Positions 1-5,357 of a stretch of 5,357 nucleotides of DNA are shown here, piece by piece (position 1 is the first letter of the stretch; the number at the start of each line of letters is the position of its first letter). A program made the translations under genes and the position numbers. Source of the stretch: Mycoplasmatota bacterium (lineage in GTDB: Bacteria > Bacillota_I > Bacilli_A > RF39 > UBA660); assembly GCA_012512795.1 (NCBI GenBank), contig JAAZDL010000042.1, positions 1 through 5,357 on the forward strand, given 5' to 3'. The notes beneath the pieces are model-generated. The model was not told the DNA's origin. It searched no databases and saw only the letters and a list, made by a program, of their open reading frames with translations.

Positions 1-1237
1 ATTATATTCAGGAGATACTATTGTAAGTTGGAAAACATTAAAATTATTACCATTTTTTAATGCAACAGCAGCTAATATAGGCGTATCTTGGTGGAGTCAT
101 GATATAGGTGGGTATAAAGGTGGAATAGAAGATAGTGAGCTTTATATGAGATATGTACAGCTTGGAGTATATAGTCCTATATTTAGGTTATCTAGTGAAG
201 CTGGAAAGTATTATAAAAGAGAGCCATGGAAATGGGATGCTAAAACATATAAGATAGTTATGGATTATACGAGAATTAGACATAAACTTATCCCATACTT
301 ATATAGTGAAGCTAAAAAATATTCTTCTTTTGGGTCACCACTTATTCAACCGCTATACTATAAATATCCTGAAACTTATGATGAACCACTATATAAAAAT
401 GAATTTTATTTTGGTAGTGAACTTTTTGTAGCTCCTATAACTGATCCTAAGGATGAAGTTATGAATAGAGTAGTTCATAGAATATTTTTGCCAAATGGTG
501 TATGGTATGATTTTAAAACAGGCAAAAAGTTTATTGGTGGAAATAGATATGTTACTTTTTATAAAGATGAAGATTATCCAGTATATGCTAAAACTGGTGC
601 AATAATACCTCTTGCTAAATTAGATGCAAATAACATTAATGACACATCATCACCAAAAACTTTAGAATTACATATATTTCCTGGAAGAAGTAATACTTAT
701 AAACTTTATGAAGATGATGGAACTTCATCTATGTATAAAGAAGGATATAGTTTTACAACGGAGATAAATTATTATTATAAGGAAAATGATTTTTCTGTTT
801 CTATTGAACCAGTAGAAGGTAAAATAGGTGTAATACCAGAAAAGAGAAATTATGTAGTAGTCTTTAGAAATACTAAATTTACTGATAATGTTCAAGTATT
901 TTGTGATCAAATAAATGTTCCATATAGAAGATATACTGATGATAATGATTTTGTTATTGAATTTGATGCTTTACCAACTACAAGTAAAATATTTGTTTAT
1001 TGTAAAGGTAAAGATATAGAAATAGAGGCATATAGAGTAATAAACGAAGATCTTGAAAGTATTATAAGTGATTTAAAAATTGAAACTAAATTAAAAGAAG
1101 AAATTGATTCTATTGTATTTAGTAAGAGTGATATTAAAGCTAAGAGAATCGCTATTAGAAAACTTAAAAGAAAAGGACTACCTACAGTGTTTGTTAAAAT
1201 GTTTATGAAGTTACTTGAATATGTTGCTCAAATATAG
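1..1237 (+). CDS. Glycoside hydrolase family 31 enzyme (alpha-glucosidase class), 5'-truncated
   Basis: The reading frame is open from base 2 and the first in-window ATG (146) is internal, so this is the C-terminal 411 residues of a larger protein; GH31 enzymes are usually about 650-800 residues. Visible residues 2-5 read YSGD, which matches the family motif carrying the acid/base Asp (D5). WWSHDIGG (residues 30-37) is the conserved substrate-binding segment. The nucleophile motif lies upstream of the window. The end of the catalytic barrel is followed by beta-rich C-terminal domains, with GSELFVAPITDP, a WYDFKTGKKF-type strand and LYEDDG (residues 235-240), all typical of GH31. No signal peptide can be judged. 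The last 60 or so residues form a basic helical tail. The family hydrolyses alpha-linked glucosides or xylosides; the substrate cannot be assigned here. No terminator separates it from the next promoter, which overlaps its 3' end. The family call is secure. Confidence 0.93.
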   Translation, partial: LYSGDTIVSWKTLKLLPFFNATAANIGVSWWSHDIGGYKGGIEDSELYMRYVQLGVYSPIFRLSSEAGKYYKREPWKWDAKTYKIVMDYTRIRHKLIPYLYSEAKKYSSFGSPLIQPLYYKYPETYDEPLYKNEFYFGSELFVAPITDPKDEVMNRVVHRIFLPNGVWYDFKTGKKFIGGNRYVTFYKDEDYPVYAKTGAIIPLAKLDANNINDTSSPKTLELHIFPGRSNTYKLYEDDGTSSMYKEGYSFTTEINYYYKENDFSVSIEPVEGKIGVIPEKRNYVVVFRNTKFTDNVQVFCDQINVPYRRYTDDNDFVIEFDALPTTSKIFVYCKGKDIEIEAYRVINEDLESIISDLKIETKLKEEIDSIVFSKSDIKAKRIAIRKLKRKGLPTVFVKMFMKLLEYVAQI

Positions 1238-1243
1238 TATAAT
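1215..1243 (+). promoter_or_regulatory. Sigma-A-type promoter of the T-box/leuS transcript
   Basis: TTGAAT (1215-1220) and a perfect TATAAT (1238-1243) are separated by 17 bp. Transcription would start near 1250, just before the T-box Stem I. The -35 box and most of the spacer lie inside the last codons of the GH31 gene, so the two genes are packed with no spare intergenic DNA. This position is where a T-box leader promoter would be expected. The assignment rests on consensus match and spacing only. Confidence 0.75.
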
Positions 1244-1385
1244 ACTTGCATATTTCAGTGAGAAAAGAGTAGTAGATATAATTTTATAAGTAGAGAATTA
1301 GTGGTTGGTGAAAACTAATATAAATAGTATTGAACTTGCTTTTTTAGAAATAACGTATATTGGCGTTAACAATTAAAGCTGCATA

Positions 1386-1452
1386 AAACTTTATGAATTA
1401 AGGTGGTACCGTGGGTATATACTCACCCTTAAATTATAAAGTTTTTATTTTT
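1386..1452 (+). terminator. Candidate attenuator: extended T-box hairpin with T-rich tail
   Basis: AAACTTTAT (1386-1394) is perfectly complementary to ATAAAGTTT (1436-1444). This lower helix stacks under the antiterminator helix A1 across a short internal loop. The hairpin runs into a T-rich tract with one interruption (1442-1446 and 1448-1452), so it looks like an intrinsic terminator. It contains the antiterminator base pairs instead of competing with them, which is unlike the usual arrangement in which a separate downstream hairpin uses the A1 3' strand. Whether it terminates transcription is uncertain; see findings. Confidence 0.45.
1398..1432 (+). promoter_or_regulatory. T-box antiterminator element
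   Basis: The element folds as the standard T-box antiterminator. Helix A1 is TTAAGG (1398-1403) with CCTTAA (1427-1432). A 7-nt bulge TGGTACC (1404-1410) presents TGGT to the tRNA acceptor end. Helix A2 is formed by 1411-1416 with 1421-1426 (one G-T wobble), closed by an ATAT loop. The order and bulge length match the family model. A GTG inside this element (1411) opens a reading frame but is not a plausible start. Confidence 0.85.
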
Positions 1453-1459
1453 GAAAGGA
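1453..1459 (+). promoter_or_regulatory. Ribosome-binding site of the small membrane protein gene
   Basis: GAAAGGA lies 8 nt before ATG 1468. It fixes the start at 1468 instead of the upstream in-frame GTG at 1411, which is inside the T-box antiterminator and has no such site. Its AAGG (1455-1458) is complementary to CCTT (1427-1430) of the antiterminator 3' strand. Confidence 0.75.
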
Positions 1460-1467
1460 TAGTTAAT

Positions 1468-1830
1468 ATGATAGATAATATTTATTTTAACGCTGTGTTG
1501 GATTTTTTACTTTTATTTTTATTGTTTTATTTAATATATACTGTATTTTTAAATAAAAAAAGGAGAACATATAGTCAAATAAAGAAAAACGATGAAATAA
1601 AATATTTTATATCTAGATTTGATCTAGATATGAAAAAAACTAAATATACATCATTACTTAGAGCTTTAACACTAATGAATTCATTTATACTAGCCTTTAC
1701 ATCTACTATAGTAATATATATTGATAGTATTATTTGGTCAATGTTAATAAGTTTTGTAATTATTATGATAATGCTCTATTCAGTATATGAAATAGTAGGA
1801 AGAAGTTTTAAAAGAAAGGAAAATAAATAA
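1468..1830 (+). CDS. Small three-helix membrane protein of unknown function, co-transcribed with leuS
   Basis: The protein is 120 residues and I do not recognise a named family. Three hydrophobic segments are visible, at about residues 8-28, 65-85 and 88-110. Between the first and second is a strongly basic stretch (NKKRRTYSQIKK onward, with FDLDMKKTKY), and the C-terminus RSFKRKENK is also basic. By the positive-inside rule this predicts N-terminus outside, the 29-64 loop and C-terminus in the cytoplasm, and a very short outer turn between helices 2 and 3. No Cys, His cluster or enzymatic motif is seen. The start is set by the GAAAGGA site at 1453-1459; the longer GTG reading from 1411 is rejected. 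The stop codon TAA overlaps the leuS ATG by one base, so translation of the two is probably coupled. Sitting between a Leu T-box and leuS, it should be induced under leucine limitation, but that does not define its role. Confidence 0.85.
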   Translation: MIDNIYFNAVLDFLLLFLLFYLIYTVFLNKKRRTYSQIKKNDEIKYFISRFDLDMKKTKYTSLLRALTLMNSFILAFTSTIVIYIDSIIWSMLISFVIIMIMLYSVYEIVGRSFKRKENK

Positions 1831-4661
1831 TGTATGATTTTAAAGTAATAGAAAATAAATGGCAAGAAAAATGGAACAAGGCTAATTGTTTTCATGCTAT
1901 AAATGGAAGTGACAAAGAAAAATATTATATTTTAGTAGAGTTTCCTTATCCAAGTGGAAGTGGTTTGCATGTTGGACATGTAAGAAGTTACACTGCATTA
2001 GATTCCATGGCAAGAATGAAAAGAATGCAAGGATTTAATGTTTTATTTCCAATGGGATGGGATGCTTTTGGTGCACCTGCAGAACAATATGCTATAAAAA
2101 ACAAAGTATACCCCTCATCAATGGTTGAGACTTGTATTAATACATTTAAAGGACAAATGATTAAACTAGGTTTTTCATTTGATTGGGAAAGGGAATTTTC
2201 AACAACTGATCCAACATATTATAAATGGACTCAGTGGCAATTTTTACAATTTTTTAAAGCAGGATTAGCATATAAAGCTGAAAAAGAGATTAATTGGTGT
2301 CCTAATTGTTTAACTGGTCTTTCTAATGAAGATTCTGAAGGTGGGGTATGTGAAAGATGCGGAACAGCAACAACTAAGAAATTAAAAGAACAATGGATGC
2401 TTAGAATGAGTAACTATTCACAAAGATTACTTGATGGGTTAGATGAAACTGAATTTATGGATAAAATAAAAACAGCACAAATAAACTGGATAGGTAAGAG
2501 TGAAGGAGCAGAAGTTGACTTTAAAATAAAAGATACAAAAGATGTATTAAAAGTTTTTACAACAAGACCTCATACTTTATTTGGAGTAACTTTTATGGTT
2601 GTATCTCCAGAACATTCATATTTAGAAAAATATAAAGATAAAATAAAAAATTATAACGAAGTAGAAGAATATAAAAAATATGCTTCTTCAAAAAGTGAAA
2701 TAGAAAGAACTGATTTAACAAAAGAAAAAACTGGAGTTAAACTAGAAGGACTATATGCAATAAACCCTGTAAACAATGAAACAATTGAAATTTGGATTAG
2801 TGATTATGTTTTATCTAATTATGGTACTGGAGCTATTATGGCTGTTCCAGCTCACGATGATAGAGATTTTGCATTTGCTACTAAATTTGGTATAAATATA
2901 AAACCAGTAATTGCTAAACAAACGGGAACTTCAAGAGAAAATGAAAGTTATAAAGAAAGTATTGTTGCTGTTGTCTATGATAAGAAAAAAGATAAATATT
3001 TGACACTTAATTGGAAAGAAAAAGGTGGCTATTTATTTGTAGGTGGAACTAAAAAAGAAAACGAAAGTTCTATTGAATGTGCAATTAGAGAGATTAAAGA
3101 AGAAACTGGGTATAATGATATTACTTTTATTAGTGAAAGCTTTCCAATTAATCATCACTACTATGCTTATAATAAAAATAAAGCTTATGAAATTATGGCA
3201 ACAGGTTTGTTATTTGAATTAAATAGTTATGAAAAGAAAGATCAATCTTTAGATGAAGATGAAAAAAATAATTTTAATATCATGTGGAAGAGTAAAGAAG
3301 AAATACTAAGTCTTGTTAATGATGAACTTCATAGTAGTGTATTTAATGATTTATTAAATCCTTCTGCATTTGTTTTTGAAGGAACAATGATTAATTCTGG
3401 CATATTAAATGGTATTAAAAATAAAGAGGAATCTATTAATAAAATAATTAAATTTTTAGAAGATGAAGGTAGTGGAAAGAAGACAATAAATTATCGTTTG
3501 CAAGATTGGATTTTTAGTCGTCAAAGATTCTGGGGAGAGCCAATACCAATGGTACATTGTGATAAATGTGGATGGGTACCTCTTGATGAAAAAGATTTAC
3601 CTCTTATTTTACCTGATGTGCCTTCATATGAACCTACTGAAAATGGAGAAAGTCCTCTTTCTAATGTAAAAGATTGGGTTAATACTACTTGTCCTAAATG
3701 TGGATGTAAAGCAGTAAGAGAAACTGATACAATGCCAAACTGGGCTGGTTCTAGTTGGTACTGGCTTAGATATACTGACCCACATAATGATAAAACTTTT
3801 GCTGATATGGAAGCGTTAAAATATTGGGGTATGGTAGATTATTATAATGGTGGTATGGAACATGCTACTAGACATTTACTATACGCAAGATTCTGGCATC
3901 AATTTCTATATGATCAAAAATTAGTGCCTACAAAAGAACCGTTTAAAAAGAGAGTTGCTCACGGAATGATACTTGGTGAAAACGGTGAAAAGATGAGTAA
4001 ATCTAAAAATAATGTAGTAAACCCTGATGATATGGTTAAAGAATATGGAGCAGATGCTCTTAGAACTTACGAAATGTTTATTGGTGATTATTCAAAAGAT
4101 GCATCATGGAGTGAAAATGGACTTAAAGGATGTAAAAGATTTTTAGATAAAGTTTATAGATTAAAAGAAAAAGTAAATAACTCTAATCTATATACTGATG
4201 TTTTAGAAGTTAAAATAAATAAAACTATTAAAAAAGTAATAGAAGATATAAATACTATGAATTATAATACAGCAGTATCAGCACTTATGATACTTGTAAA
4301 TAATTATGATGAGATGGAAAACATTAGTAAAAAAGACTATAGAACTTTACTTCATCTATTAAATCCAATAGCTCCTCATATAACTGAAGAACTAAATGAT
4401 ATTATGAATCTCGGTGAACCTTTTTATGAAAGTGATTTTCCAAATTATGATAAGTCTAAAATAGTTGAATCAACTGTAAGTATAGCATGCTCAGTTAATG
4501 GTAAATTAAGAGCTACATTTGATACTCCTATTGACACTTTTGAAGAAGAATTAATTAAACTATCTAAACTTCAAGAAAATGTTATAAAACATATCGAAGG
4601 TAAAGAAATAGTTAAAGAAATAGTAATAATTAATAAAATTGTTAATATAGTAGTTAAATAA
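1830..4661 (+). CDS. leuS: Leucyl-tRNA synthetase with a Nudix domain inserted in the editing domain
   Basis: This cytoplasmic class I synthetase charges tRNA-Leu with leucine using ATP. Visible in order: HIGH-like HVGH (residues 47-50); zinc ligands C157/C160 and C174/C177; the linker NWIGKSEGAEV (219-229) into the CP1 editing domain; the threonine-rich editing motif TTRPHT (244-249); GTGAIMAVPAHDDRD (332-346) with the conserved editing Asp; a Nudix domain (about 372-511); return to the catalytic core at NYRLQDWIFSRQRFWGE (554-570); a second Cys pair set C577/C580 and C621/C624; KMSKS (721-725); the anticodon-binding helical domain (about 765-880); and the C-terminal domain from about 881. 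Total length is 943 residues against about 800-860 for the family, and the excess equals the Nudix insert. The ATG at 1830 follows GAAAGGA (1814-1820) by 9 nt and overlaps the upstream stop, giving TAATG. Regulation is expected through the upstream T-box. Oddities are the insert, His at 248 where Asp is usual, and two isolated CGT codons at 3495 and 3519. Confidence 0.98.
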   Translation: MYDFKVIENKWQEKWNKANCFHAINGSDKEKYYILVEFPYPSGSGLHVGHVRSYTALDSMARMKRMQGFNVLFPMGWDAFGAPAEQYAIKNKVYPSSMVETCINTFKGQMIKLGFSFDWEREFSTTDPTYYKWTQWQFLQFFKAGLAYKAEKEINWCPNCLTGLSNEDSEGGVCERCGTATTKKLKEQWMLRMSNYSQRLLDGLDETEFMDKIKTAQINWIGKSEGAEVDFKIKDTKDVLKVFTTRPHTLFGVTFMVVSPEHSYLEKYKDKIKNYNEVEEYKKYASSKSEIERTDLTKEKTGVKLEGLYAINPVNNETIEIWISDYVLSNYGTGAIMAVPAHDDRDFAFATKFGINIKPVIAKQTGTSRENESYKESIVAVVYDKKKDKYLTLNWKEKGGYLFVGGTKKENESSIECAIREIKEETGYNDITFISESFPINHHYYAYNKNKAYEIMATGLLFELNSYEKKDQSLDEDEKNNFNIMWKSKEEILSLVNDELHSSVFNDLLNPSAFVFEGTMINSGILNGIKNKEESINKIIKFLEDEGSGKKTINYRLQDWIFSRQRFWGEPIPMVHCDKCGWVPLDEKDLPLILPDVPSYEPTENGESPLSNVKDWVNTTCPKCGCKAVRETDTMPNWAGSSWYWLRYTDPHNDKTFADMEALKYWGMVDYYNGGMEHATRHLLYARFWHQFLYDQKLVPTKEPFKKRVAHGMILGENGEKMSKSKNNVVNPDDMVKEYGADALRTYEMFIGDYSKDASWSENGLKGCKRFLDKVYRLKEKVNNSNLYTDVLEVKINKTIKKVIEDINTMNYNTAVSALMILVNNYDEMENISKKDYRTLLHLLNPIAPHITEELNDIMNLGEPFYESDFPNYDKSKIVESTVSIACSVNGKLRATFDTPIDTFEEELIKLSKLQENVIKHIEGKEIVKEIVIINKIVNIVVK
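2943..3362 (+). other. Nudix hydrolase domain inserted in the LeuRS CP1 editing domain
   Basis: LeuRS residues about 372-511 have no counterpart in ordinary LeuRS, where only a short loop links the KPVI strand (358-361 here) to the NSG segment (here INSG, 521-524). The insert contains a full Nudix box in the form G-x5-E-x7-REUxEExGU: G406, E412, then REIKEETGY (420-428), with metal-binding glutamates E421, E424 and E425 all present. Before it is a strand pair (IVAVVYD, KYLTLNW) and YLFVGG, where many Nudix proteins have a Pro in place of V404. After it come further strands, a WKSKEEILSL segment typical of the domain end, and a terminal helix. The domain is therefore complete and probably catalytic. 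Nudix enzymes cleave nucleoside diphosphates linked to another moiety; the substrate here is unknown. The frame is uninterrupted on both sides. Confidence 0.93.
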
Positions 4662-4690
4662 GAAGAAAGTACTCTTCTTATTTATTTTTT
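4655..4690 (+). terminator. Rho-independent terminator of the leuS operon
   Basis: A 12-bp stem (4655-4666 with 4673-4684), with AAGAAGA/TCTTCTT at its upper end and a 6-nt AAGTAC loop, is followed by TTTTTT (4685-4690). The 5' arm includes the leuS TAA stop (4659-4661), so the hairpin begins inside the coding end. The stem is AT-rich but long and perfectly paired. It separates leuS from pssA. Confidence 0.88.
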
Positions 4691-4708
4691 GAAAAATGTC
4701 AGTATAGT

Positions 4709-4737
4709 TTGATTTTTATGTGAATTATTTGTATAAT
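4709..4737 (+). promoter_or_regulatory. Sigma-A-type promoter of pssA
   Basis: TTGATT (4709-4714) and a perfect TATAAT (4732-4737) are 17 bp apart. The expected transcript start near 4744 leaves a leader of only about 15 nt before the pssA start, just enough for the ribosome-binding site. The location after the leuS terminator supports an independent transcription unit. It is a consensus-based prediction. Confidence 0.75.
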
Positions 4738-4758
4738 TAATTAAGAAGAGGTGTAGAA

Positions 4759-5357
4759 ATGATCGGATTTTATGATTATACAGTTTTATTAACATATTTA
4801 GGATTTGCATCTTCCATAAGTGGGATATTTCTAGCAATAACAGGGCATACATTCCCTGCAATATTATGTTTAATGTTTTCTGGATTATGTGATATGTTTG
4901 ATGGCAAAGTAGCAAGGACTAAAAAAAGCAGAACAAATGATGAAAAACATTTCGGAGTACAGCTTGATAGTTTATCTGATTTAGTTTGTTTTGGAGTTTT
5001 GCCAGCTGTTATAGGATTTTCTTTAGGAATTAATAAACCTACATTAATTCCAATATTAATATTTTATCCATTAGCTGCTTTAATAAGACTTGCATATTTT
5101 AATGTATTGGAAATTAATAGAAAAAGCAATTCTCCAGTAAAAGAGTATACTGGTCTACCTGTTACTTCATCAGCATTAATATTTCCTTTTATCTTTATAT
5201 TCAAAAAGTTCTTAGGTGAATATTTTGTTCTTGTTTATGGAATAATGTTAGTGTTAGTAGGAATGTTATTTATAAGTAAAATTAAAATTAAAAAACCTAA
5301 TATTAAAGTTATGATACTATTTATTTTAATTGGTGTTCTAGAAATAATACTAATAAT
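4759..5357 (+). CDS. pssA: CDP-diacylglycerol-serine O-phosphatidyltransferase, 3'-truncated
   Basis: This integral membrane enzyme would transfer a phosphatidyl group from CDP-diacylglycerol to serine, giving phosphatidylserine, the precursor of phosphatidylethanolamine. The first 199 residues are visible; the frame is open to the window end. The CDP-alcohol phosphatidyltransferase signature is present as DMFDGKVAR (residues 45-53), then G66 and VQLDSLSD (67-74), with all four motif aspartates (D45, D48, D70, D74). The spacing between AR and the motif Gly is 12 residues against 8 in the generic signature; longer spacing occurs in PssA-type members. FGVQLDSLSDLVCFGVLPA-like wording is characteristic of PssA and not of PgsA. 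Several hydrophobic helices follow, with R113 and a conserved-looking YTGLPVTSSA (131-140). The start ATG follows AGAGGTG (4747-4753) by 5 nt. Assignment to PssA over other CDP-alcohol transferases is likely but not certain. Confidence 0.88.
   Translation, partial: MIGFYDYTVLLTYLGFASSISGIFLAITGHTFPAILCLMFSGLCDMFDGKVARTKKSRTNDEKHFGVQLDSLSDLVCFGVLPAVIGFSLGINKPTLIPILIFYPLAALIRLAYFNVLEINRKSNSPVKEYTGLPVTSSALIFPFIFIFKKFLGEYFVLVYGIMLVLVGMLFISKIKIKKPNIKVMILFILIGVLEIILI

Larger units (their letters stand above)
1250..1452 (+). promoter_or_regulatory. T-box riboswitch leader, leucine-specific (CTT specifier)
   Basis: This leader should sense uncharged tRNA-Leu and raise expression of the downstream genes. 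Stem I can be traced: a base helix 1261-1267/1339-1345, a middle helix 1283-1288/1319-1324, an AGAGA-containing bulge at 1292-1296, and a distal hairpin ATTAGT/ACTAAT (1297-1302/1314-1319) enclosing the conserved GGTTGGTG (1303-1310). The specifier lies in TGAACTTGC, with CTT (Leu) at 1335-1337. Stem III is TAACG/CGTTA (1351-1355/1364-1368). The T-box core starts at 1400 (AAGGTGGTACCGTG) and its TGGT can pair with a tRNA 3' end ACCA, consistent with the A discriminator base of tRNA-Leu. Specifier, T-box and the downstream leuS agree. Stem II and pseudoknot elements were not resolved. Confidence 0.93.

Noticed and set aside
146..148. ATG at 146 as the start of the GH31 gene.
   Set aside because: The same frame is open back to base 2 and encodes conserved GH31 motifs (YSGD, WWSHDIGG), so this Met is internal.
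725..910. Minus-strand open frame of 61 codons.
   Set aside because: It lies opposite the conserved GH31 coding sequence, is low-complexity Ile/Phe/Tyr-rich, and has no recognisable motif; it is a shadow of the real gene.
1411..1467. Upstream GTG start that would add 19 residues to the small membrane protein.
   Set aside because: It lies inside the T-box antiterminator, has no ribosome-binding site, and would precede the T-rich tract. ATG 1468 has GAAAGGA at the right distance and begins just before the first membrane helix.
1250..1467. A leucine-rich leader peptide (classical attenuator).
   Set aside because: No short frame with a ribosome-binding site and Leu codon run is visible, and the T-box elements explain the leader.
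2943..3362. Nudix segment as a separate gene or as an assembly chimera.
   Set aside because: The frame is continuous with leuS on both sides, there is no internal ribosome-binding site plus start that would yield a free domain, base composition matches the surroundings, and the flanking editing-domain strands are complete. An assembly error cannot be fully excluded from sequence alone.
4682..4915. Minus-strand open frame of 77 codons.
   Set aside because: It overlaps the start, promoter and signature motif of pssA on the other strand and shows no family features.
1..5357. CRISPR arrays, insertion sequences, tRNA or rRNA genes.
   Set aside because: No regularly spaced repeats, terminal inverted repeats with a transposase, cloverleaf-like sequences or rRNA segments were seen.

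Overview
The window is strongly AT-rich. Its intergenic gaps are short, its promoters are perfect or near-perfect sigma-A type, its ribosome-binding sites are purine-rich, and it carries a T-box leader. Together these point to a low-GC Firmicute or Mollicutes-like bacterium (Bacilli, Erysipelotrichia or RF39-type gut lineages are candidates). I cannot name the species. All tryptophans are TGG and all visible stops are TAA or TAG, so the window does not show whether TGA is a stop or a Trp codon.

All genes lie on the plus strand. (1) Positions 1-1237 hold the C-terminal 411 residues of a glycoside hydrolase family 31 enzyme (alpha-glucosidase/alpha-xylosidase class), cut by the left edge. (2) A promoter at 1215-1243 overlaps the end of that gene and drives a leader of about 200 nt. 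The leader has T-box riboswitch features: Stem I with a CTT (Leu) specifier, Stem III, and an antiterminator whose 7-nt bulge begins TGGT. (3) A 120-residue, three-helix membrane protein of unknown function follows at 1468-1830. (4) leuS (1830-4661), leucyl-tRNA synthetase, starts on the last base of the previous stop codon. (5) A terminator hairpin starts just before the leuS stop codon and includes it. (6) A new promoter (4709-4737) precedes pssA, a CDP-diacylglycerol-serine O-phosphatidyltransferase cut by the right edge.

The T-box leader, the small membrane protein and leuS form one transcription unit that should respond to uncharged tRNA-Leu. The flanking GH31 and pssA genes appear functionally unrelated to it.

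The most notable feature is inside leuS. The protein is 943 residues instead of roughly 800-860 because a complete Nudix hydrolase domain of about 140 residues, with an intact catalytic Nudix box, sits in the CP1 editing domain. The host synthetase retains its HIGH-like and KMSKS motifs, both Cys clusters and most of its editing-site residues. One conserved position in the threonine-rich editing motif is His instead of the usual Asp. Secondary observations are the unclear off-state of the T-box and a pair of CGT arginine codons, the only ones in the window, just downstream of the insertion.
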